In this document: positions 58,496-64,000 of the stretch, one piece after another
How the letters are laid out: the number at the start of each line of letters is the position of its first letter
Position numbering within the stretch: the first letter of the stretch is position 1
Assembly (NCBI RefSeq): GCF_029981845.1
Contig: NZ_CP104164.1
Coordinates: 1-64,000, forward strand
Direction of reading: 5' to 3'
Length of the DNA: 64,000 bases
DNA from: Candidatus Bandiella numerosa
GTDB taxonomy: Bacteria; Pseudomonadota; Alphaproteobacteria; Rickettsiales; Midichloriaceae
Made by a program: the position numbers and the translations under genes
Notes under the pieces: generated by a model
What the model was told of the DNA's origin: nothing
Database searches by the model: none
The model's input: only the letters and a program-made list of their open reading frames with translations

Positions 58496-58939
58496 ATGCA
58501 AAACATTATATTTGAAAGTTACCTATTCATAAAAGCATTTCATATAGTCTCCATTATATCTTGGATGGCTGGATTGCTATATCTTCCAAGAATTTTTGTT
58601 TACCATACGAAAACAAAAAAAAATTCCGAAGCTGATAATTTATTTAAAATAATGGAAAAAAAATTATTAAGATTCATTATGCTTCCAGCTTTTTTATCAA
58701 GTTTGGTAACTGGATTGATTTTAATCTATATAGTGGGGTTTAAAGGAAATACTTGGCTACACATCAAATTATTATTCGTAATTTGTTTGATATATACCCA
58801 TCATTTAATGGCAAAGTATGCAAAAAATTTTGCTAATAATAAAAATCAAAAGAGCGAAAAATATTTCAGAATATTCAATGAAATACCAGCAATCATAATG
58901 ATTATAATAGTATTTTTAGCAATTGTTAAAAACTTTTAA
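58496..58939 (+). CDS. hemJ: Protoporphyrinogen oxidase HemJ
   Basis: The 147-residue membrane protein with four helices is the HemJ/UPF0093 family, the protoporphyrinogen IX oxidase of most alphaproteobacteria lacking HemG/HemY. The N-terminal KAFHIVSIISWMAGLLYLPR with the conserved His16, the FIMLPAFLSSLVTG second helix, the WLHIKL segment, and the C-terminal NEIPAIIMIIIVF fit. It pairs with hemB as heme-pathway genes on either side of the palindromic element. Its 3' end overlaps the convergent DUF2628-like gene by 24 bases. Confidence 0.92.
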   Translation: MQNIIFESYLFIKAFHIVSIISWMAGLLYLPRIFVYHTKTKKNSEADNLFKIMEKKLLRFIMLPAFLSSLVTGLILIYIVGFKGNTWLHIKLLFVICLIYTHHLMAKYAKNFANNKNQKSEKYFRIFNEIPAIIMIIIVFLAIVKNF

Positions 58940-59311
58940 TGTAAGCAAAAGCTTTGATAGTGCTGACTCCTTAGAATCTGCATAAATAATTGACTTTAAG
59001 CTATACTTATTTTTAATGAGTTTATTTTGTATCATAAAGCTACTAAAAATTGCAAAATAACCAGAGACACATAGAAATATGAATGCCTTAATATTGTTAT
59101 CTATGAAACCCAAAACACCTAAGCAGGAAATTATTATAGATATAGTTATATAAAAAATTACTCCATTCCATAACCTATTATAAACAAGCCAAATCAAAGT
59201 AAAAAAAAACGCTATAATCGATATTTTTTCTCTAATAAAAACACAATCATCTAGCACAGTATCCTTATTAAGAAAATTTTGCTTCGCATAAATCAAAAAA
59301 ACTTTATCCAC
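58916..59311 (-). CDS. Small membrane protein, DUF2628-like
   Basis: The 131-residue protein has three or four hydrophobic segments (about 30-45, 50-70, 75-95) after a short soluble part. The pattern of an N-terminal FIREKISIIAFFFTLIWLVYNRLWNG and a later Gly/Tyr-Ala-x-S-x-E-x-A-L end resembles DUF2628 membrane proteins, a tentative match. The start is GTG at 59311. It follows the pseudokinase gene by 9 bases and overlaps hemJ tail to tail. Confidence 0.5.
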   Translation of the reverse strand: MDKVFLIYAKQNFLNKDTVLDDCVFIREKISIIAFFFTLIWLVYNRLWNGVIFYITISIIISCLGVLGFIDNNIKAFIFLCVSGYFAIFSSFMIQNKLIKNKYSLKSIIYADSKESALSKLLLTLKVFNNC

Positions 59312-59320
59312 TGTAAATAG

Positions 59321-61378
59321 TTAAATGGTTAATCTAGCTAGCAGATATATCACTGCTACAGAAAATAATACATAACTAATTGTGAGCGCTGTATTCATAG
59401 ATTTTTGTTGCATATATTCTTTTGACTCTAACTCCATGATAATATCATTCAATTTTTTGTGAATATCTTTTGTTTTAATTACACTATTTTTAAAAGTCTC
59501 CTTATCACTTTGTAATAAATCACTATTTTGTAAAAATTCAATTATTTTACCTAAATCACCATCCTTAGCTATATCACTTAGTTTATTTACTAGCTCATTT
59601 TTGATTGTTTTGCTTTGTATAAACTTACTAATTGACTCAATTATGTTTGTTAAAAAAATACCTACTATATGTGGCAATTTTTCTATTTTATAAATCTTTT
59701 GCACCTCATTAAACAAAAGCAACATCTTGACTGAGTGAATACTTTTCATAACTGAGTTGATAGATGAACCAATAATATTATTATCTAATTTTGAATATAA
59801 AAAGGGAGCTAAAAAAATATTATCAAAAAGGAATTTTTCAGGGATATTATTTCTTTCAATAAAATACACAACATCTTTTGCCGAAAAAAGCAATTTTCTC
59901 TTCTGTAATGGCTGAAGATATGGTAAATGCGCAAATATTTTGTTCAATGTGTATAAAAAATTGAATAAATAATCACTCCTATTTACAGCTAATCTTTCCA
60001 TATAAATCACAAAAAAATTAGACTCCTTATTATTTGATTTAAATTTAGCTGGATTAATTAAGTACTGATATTCTATCATTTCCGATAAAAGCCTAAGCTT
60101 TAAAAATTCGTTATTATTAACCAAAAATAAAACCAAATTGCTAATAGAGTAATTATCAAAACTAAATGAGATATCTTTAAGTGAAAAAATATTGCTAAAA
60201 CCTAATATTCTTATAATCTCCGCAAGAGCTAATTCATTTAGTGTGCAATTTTTTGGTTCAAACGATTCCGTAATCAAATTTACATTTAATATAAATTTTA
60301 TTTTATTAAGAAATTCTAAGTCTTTATAAAATTTGGACAAAAATTTCTGAAGCTTCCCTGTGAAAAATAAATCATTAGCCTTTACAAAATTACAAATCAT
60401 TTCATGAGCCAAAACCTTAGAATAATATATTTTTTTACCATTAAAATATATGGGTTCAATAAAATCAGCCTCTTTGTCAGCTAGGAAAAAATCTTTCAAT
60501 GATGGTATGTTAGATAATTCCTCATAACCAAATCTTTCATTATCATTTAGTAAACCTTGAATAATTTTATTTATAGTACCAGTTAAAAGCTTATTATTAG
60601 TATAGTACCTATACGAGCCATTATATATTCTTTCGTTATTCAATATCTCCACAGTTTGATTTTCAAGCCTTTTTCCATTTGTAAGTTCTAAACATACAAC
60701 TCCAAGAGCATAATAATCAGCACTATAATTACTATGACCCTTAGCATTTGGTGAAATTTTCGCAATACTTAATGGTTCATATAATGGAGATTGTTCGTAT
60801 CCAAAAGGTGTCGAAAAACATTCATCTAAAGCAAAATCTCCGGATTTAGTCAAATAAATGTTATCTAAATTGACAGATCCATGGGCAATGCCTAAATCAT
60901 GTAAACTTTTCAGAGCTTCCTTAACGTTATATAATATATTTTTGATAATATATTTATCTGAAAAACTCTCACTCTTATCAATTAACTCTCCTAATGAAAC
61001 AGCTGATATATCATCAAATATAACTGCAACATATTCATCTCCATTATCATGAAATTCAATTATTCCAATTGCAATAGGATTAATGAAGTTACCTATTGGG
61101 CTAGAAATTAGATTTTTAATAGCATCTACATTATATAAAAATGGCTTCTCAAAAATTTTAGCATAATATCCACTACGGTTTGAATTCTGTATGTCGTTAG
61201 CAGAATACGCTTTACAAAAATTGTTAGAAAATGCATTCAGTGGCTTAGATCTATCTATTATAAATCTACCATTTACTATATTATTTTTGCCACACCTTTG
61301 TATCGTATTATCATCAAGAAAAATTACATCATTTTTATTTTCAGATGAATTACCATTGTTTGCATTATCAACTTTCAT
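59321..61378 (-). CDS. Tail-anchored protein-kinase-like protein (pseudokinase)
   Basis: From ATG 61378 the product has 685 residues. Residues about 65-300 follow the protein kinase fold: an AK pair in the VAIK position (GYYAKIF), the catalytic loop read as HGSVNLDN where active kinases have HRDxKxxN, DFA in place of DFG, and YSADYYALGVVCLELTNGK in the DxWSxG region. Both catalytic-loop Asp and Lys are lost, so phosphotransfer is unlikely. A long helical C-terminal region (about 300-660) ends in one membrane helix (YVLFSVAVIYLLARL), making it tail-anchored. A similar family occurs in other Alphaproteobacteria. Its start overlaps bcp by 11 bases. Confidence 0.7.
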   Translation of the reverse strand: MKVDNANNGNSSENKNDVIFLDDNTIQRCGKNNIVNGRFIIDRSKPLNAFSNNFCKAYSANDIQNSNRSGYYAKIFEKPFLYNVDAIKNLISSPIGNFINPIAIGIIEFHDNGDEYVAVIFDDISAVSLGELIDKSESFSDKYIIKNILYNVKEALKSLHDLGIAHGSVNLDNIYLTKSGDFALDECFSTPFGYEQSPLYEPLSIAKISPNAKGHSNYSADYYALGVVCLELTNGKRLENQTVEILNNERIYNGSYRYYTNNKLLTGTINKIIQGLLNDNERFGYEELSNIPSLKDFFLADKEADFIEPIYFNGKKIYYSKVLAHEMICNFVKANDLFFTGKLQKFLSKFYKDLEFLNKIKFILNVNLITESFEPKNCTLNELALAEIIRILGFSNIFSLKDISFSFDNYSISNLVLFLVNNNEFLKLRLLSEMIEYQYLINPAKFKSNNKESNFFVIYMERLAVNRSDYLFNFLYTLNKIFAHLPYLQPLQKRKLLFSAKDVVYFIERNNIPEKFLFDNIFLAPFLYSKLDNNIIGSSINSVMKSIHSVKMLLLFNEVQKIYKIEKLPHIVGIFLTNIIESISKFIQSKTIKNELVNKLSDIAKDGDLGKIIEFLQNSDLLQSDKETFKNSVIKTKDIHKKLNDIIMELESKEYMQQKSMNTALTISYVLFSVAVIYLLARLTI

Positions 61379-61853
61379 TACCACTAAGTTGGAATAATTT
61401 TTTCGCTTCTAAAAGCACTTGATCTACATGACCACCTATTTTCACCTTATGCCAAATCTTTTTTATTGTACCTTTTGAGTCAATCAAGAAGGTACTTCTT
61501 TCTATCCCCATATATTTCTTGCCAAACATGCTCTTTTCTTTCCATACACCAAATTTTTCACATAACTCTGCCTCAGAATCAGATATAAGATCAAAAGTGA
61601 TACATTGCGTAGATATAAAATTATTATGGCTTTCTATACTGTCTTTAGAAACACCCAACACAATAGTATTAAATTTTTGAAATTGCTCAATTTTATCAGA
61701 AAAATCCCTAGCTTCTATAGTACATCCAGGTGTGAAATCCTTAGGATAAAAATAAATGACAAGATTTCTACCTAAAAAATCACCCGATGAAACTTCTCTC
61801 CCATTTGTCGATGGTAGTGAAAAATTTGGCACTGAATCATTAACTGAAGGCAT
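61368..61853 (-). CDS. bcp: Thiol peroxidase BCP/PrxQ
   Basis: The 161-residue peroxiredoxin reduces peroxides with thioredoxin. The peroxidatic Cys44 lies in YPKDFTPGCTIEARDF. The resolving cysteine five residues later, seen in E. coli BCP, is absent; C84 or C98 might substitute, or it acts as a 1-Cys enzyme. The gene overlaps the start of the pseudokinase gene. Confidence 0.95.
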   Translation of the reverse strand: MPSVNDSVPNFSLPSTNGREVSSGDFLGRNLVIYFYPKDFTPGCTIEARDFSDKIEQFQKFNTIVLGVSKDSIESHNNFISTQCITFDLISDSEAELCEKFGVWKEKSMFGKKYMGIERSTFLIDSKGTIKKIWHKVKIGGHVDQVLLEAKKLFQLSGNES

Positions 61854-62059
61854 TATCCAGATTTAAAAACACGTATTTATAAAGTATCAGGTTAAACTGA
61901 TACTTTAATTTCGTCAATATTTACTTCAAAATAATGAAACATCTTCAAAAATAATGGTACTATTATTGTATTAAAAATAGACAATAATAAATTAAGAATT
62001 ATACCGATGCATCTTGCTAACCTTATTAATCTTTTCAACCACTTGTCATAAAAGTAAAA

Positions 62060-63520
62060 TTATCTTTTAAAATTAGCACTCTTTTCAACAATGTTTGCAA
62101 ATTTGAATAAATTTTCCTCATCATAAGAGTTTGCTATAAGCTGAAGCCCCAGAGGTAGTTTATTATGAGAAAATCCAATAGGGATTGACATGCATGGTAA
62201 TCCTGCAAGACTAGCAGGAACTGTGAATAAATCGTTATTATACATATCAATGGGATTTGATTTTTCTCCAATTGCAAAAGCAGGATTTGAAGTAGTTGGC
62301 GTAAGAATAACATCAACTTTTTCAAAAGCACTGACAAAATCGTTTGCTATTAGTCTTCTAACTTTTTGTGCTTTTTGATAATATGCCCCAAAGTGGCTTG
62401 AAGATAATACATAAGTGCCAGAAATTATCCTTCTTTTAACTTCAGCACCAAAGCATTCACCCCTTGTTCTTTCAATCATGTCTTGAAAATTATCACCATG
62501 CCCTTCTATTCTAGTGCCATATCGAACTCCATCATACCTAGCTAAATTAGATGAGGCTTCTGCTGACGTAATTATATAATAAGTTGCAAGCGCATGGTCT
62601 GTATGAGGTAATGAAATATTTACAATCTCCGCCCCAGCATCAATAAACCATTGCTTCGCTTTTTCTAGGTAATCTACAATTGTTTGATTAAGATTTTCCT
62701 TCTGATACTCTTTCGGAACACCAACTTTCATACCTTTGATACTCTTGCCAATACTATTTAAAATGTCAGGAGAAGCAATATCTTTAGATGTAGAATCATT
62801 TTCGTCAAATCCAGAAATAGCTTCTACAATTAAACCAACATCGGTAATATTATTTGCAAAAACTCCTGCTTGATCCAATGAACTTGCAAATGCTATCATT
62901 CCAAACCTAGAGCACCTACCATAAGTTGGCTTTACCCCAACTGTACCTGTAAAAGCAGCAGGAAGCCTAACCGAACCTCCTGTATCACTTCCTAAAGCAC
63001 CTAAACACATATTTGCAGCAACTGCTGCTGCAGAGCCACCTGAAGAACCGCCAGCAACTAAATCTCTGTTTGAATCACTAGCTCTGTATGGGTTTATTAC
63101 ATTACCAAAATAACTATTAGTATTGGATGAACCCATAGCAAATTCATCCATATTAGCCTTACCTATCATGATACCACCGTTTGCAAATAATTGATTAGTC
63201 ACAGTAGATTCATAAGGAGGAATGAAATTTTCTAACATTCTGGAGCAAGCCGTGGTTAGTACACCTTTTGTGCAATAATTATCCTTTACGCCTATTGGCA
63301 TCGCTTCAATTTTTAGCGCCTGTCCTTTGTCGATTCTCTCTTGAGATGCTTTGGCTTGATTTATTGCATATTCATCTGTAATTTCTCGGTAGGCATTATA
63401 CTTTTTATTGGCTTCCCTAGATGTTTCAATATATGCATTTGTCAATTCAAGTGCAGACACCTTTTTATCAATAAGTAATTGCCTAATTTTATAATAAGGT
63501 AATCCTTTTAATTCTTGCAT
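62060..63520 (-). CDS. gatA: Asp-tRNA(Asn)/Glu-tRNA(Gln) amidotransferase subunit A
   Basis: The 486-residue amidase subunit releases ammonia from glutamine for conversion of Glu-tRNA(Gln). The Ser-cisSer-Lys triad region is visible: Lys79 in PIGVKDNYC, the GGSSGGSAAAVAAN run from 157, and Ser183 in SDTGGSVR. The start is ATG 63520 with an AGAGA ribosome-binding site. gatC and gatB, often adjacent, are absent. Directly upstream lies an 8-bp tandem repeat array. Confidence 0.97.
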   Translation of the reverse strand: MQELKGLPYYKIRQLLIDKKVSALELTNAYIETSREANKKYNAYREITDEYAINQAKASQERIDKGQALKIEAMPIGVKDNYCTKGVLTTACSRMLENFIPPYESTVTNQLFANGGIMIGKANMDEFAMGSSNTNSYFGNVINPYRASDSNRDLVAGGSSGGSAAAVAANMCLGALGSDTGGSVRLPAAFTGTVGVKPTYGRCSRFGMIAFASSLDQAGVFANNITDVGLIVEAISGFDENDSTSKDIASPDILNSIGKSIKGMKVGVPKEYQKENLNQTIVDYLEKAKQWFIDAGAEIVNISLPHTDHALATYYIITSAEASSNLARYDGVRYGTRIEGHGDNFQDMIERTRGECFGAEVKRRIISGTYVLSSSHFGAYYQKAQKVRRLIANDFVSAFEKVDVILTPTTSNPAFAIGEKSNPIDMYNNDLFTVPASLAGLPCMSIPIGFSHNKLPLGLQLIANSYDEENLFKFANIVEKSANFKR

Positions 63521-63540
63521 TGCTATCTCTTTATAATTTT

Positions 63541-63620
63541 ATATTTTTATATTTTTATATTTTTATATTTTTATATTTTTATATTTTTATATTTTTATAT
63601 TTTTATATTTTTATATTTTT
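63541..63620. repeat. Ten perfect copies of the 8-bp unit ATATTTTT
   Basis: The array is 80 bases of perfect ATATTTTT repeats (AAAAATAT on the minus strand), with an imperfect copy at 63533-63540. It lies in the leader of gatA, 20 bases ahead of its start. On the minus strand each unit offers a TATAAA-like hexamer, so the number of -10-like sequences varies with copy number. Confidence 0.95.
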
Positions 63621-63704
63621 AGTAATTCTGCTAAATAATATCAATTTGTCTAGCACTTTCTTAATAAACTCTCTCAAAATAACCTGTAGCTATGTTCATT
63701 TATG

Positions 63705-64000
63705 CTAGACCTTTTCTTTACCAATTGTATCTAACAATTTCTCTAGCCTTATCTTATCATCTATATGCCTATCAATCTCAAACCTTATCTGTGGTAAAAA
63801 TTTAAGTTGCATTCTAACAGACAATTTTTTACGATACTCTGGCGCTAAAATGTTCAATGCTTTTACTAAATCCTTATCAAATTTTTCATCAACAGAATGT
63901 ATAAAAATCGTAGATATTTTTAAATCAGCGCTGGTTTTAACATCTAGTACAGTGAATGGAATTTTCTCAAAAGCAGGATGAAAAACTTCACCCCTTGTAA
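63705..64000 (-). CDS. rbfA: Ribosome-binding factor A, C-terminal part (cut by window end)
   Basis: Reading the minus strand from the window edge, the frame gives 97 residues to the TAG at 63705-63707. It begins TRGEVFHPAFEKIPFTVLDV and continues KTSADLKISTIFIHSVDEKF and MQLKFLPQIRFEIDRHIDDK. This is the RbfA KH-fold pattern with the DVKxSxDL strand and the PxIxFxxD end. RbfA helps mature the 30S subunit. The 5' end lies beyond 64000. Confidence 0.88.
   Translation of the reverse strand, partial: TRGEVFHPAFEKIPFTVLDVKTSADLKISTIFIHSVDEKFDKDLVKALNILAPEYRKKLSVRMQLKFLPQIRFEIDRHIDDKIRLEKLLDTIGKEKV

Noticed and set aside
63520..63708. Plus-strand frame encoding a repetitive Phe/Tyr/Ile/Leu peptide
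   Set aside because: It is simply the translation of the 8-bp repeat array with no ribosome-binding site.
1..64000. CRISPR array, rRNA, insertion sequence with transposase, or plasmid/phage genes
   Set aside because: No regularly spaced direct repeats with unique spacers, no rRNA signature, and no transposase, integrase or phage structural protein was recognised.

Overview
The window is a compact, strongly A+T-rich alphaproteobacterial chromosome segment with a Rickettsiales character. The evidence is a citrate synthase with the Rickettsia-type sequence, a solitary divergent VirB4 of the kind found in the scattered Rickettsiales type IV secretion system, indirect glutaminyl-tRNA synthesis through GatA, scattered parts of operons that are usually intact, frequent GTG/TTG starts, palindromic elements in spacers, and repeat-rich or degenerate signalling proteins typical of intracellular symbionts. 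Genes for LPS synthesis and export (kdsD, lptC, lptF), lipoprotein sorting (lolA, lolC/E) and peptidoglycan synthesis (murJ, glmM) argue for a complete Gram-negative envelope. That fits Rickettsiaceae-like or protist-associated Rickettsiales better than the LPS-less Anaplasmataceae. This placement is inference; no 16S gene is present.

Layout. 241-421: tRNA-Phe and tRNA-Glu. 533-5298 (minus): solute-binding protein, ychF, glmM, murJ in one tight run. 5577-8412 (plus): dnaJ and a two-gene ABC-2 exporter. 8512-8654: palindromic element, then hslV without hslU. 9472-16722 (minus): a long co-directional run kefB/C-like, nhaA, lolC/E, tyrS, glycine-zipper lipoprotein, a lipoprotein gene broken by an in-frame TAA, and a secreted protein of unknown function. 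16804-18123 (plus): short-chain dehydrogenase and recR. 18120-19318 (minus): lptF directly behind tRNA-Arg. 19383-30555 (minus): the secE-nusG-rplKAJL-rpoBC transcription/translation operon with a near-consensus promoter at 30589-30616.

30859-33389 (minus) holds a protein with 36-residue ankyrin-like repeats and an isolated nuoD-nuoE pair. 33559-43410 (plus) holds a remarkable MFS transporter fused to a (p)ppGpp-hydrolase-type HD domain, the VirB4-like ATPase, gltA, a periplasmic adaptor protein and addB. 43420-52704 (minus) holds a YhdP/AsmA-like protein, an exported pentapeptide-repeat protein, asd, a degenerate histidine-kinase-like sensor, gltX and lolA. 52875-54403 (plus) is kdsD-lptC; 54421-55584 (minus) coaBC; 55754-58939 (plus) a GH18-like protein, hemB, a second palindromic element and hemJ. 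58916-63520 (minus) holds a small membrane protein, a tail-anchored pseudokinase, bcp and gatA. Ten copies of an 8-bp repeat lie between gatA and the 3' part of rbfA, which runs off the window end.

Most genes are core housekeeping. The best candidates for unusual biology are the MFS-HD fusion with duplicated sequence at its start, the tail-anchored pseudokinase, the degenerate sensor kinase, the 36-residue repeat protein, the GH18-like protein, the two palindromic elements, and the 8-bp repeat array in the gatA leader.
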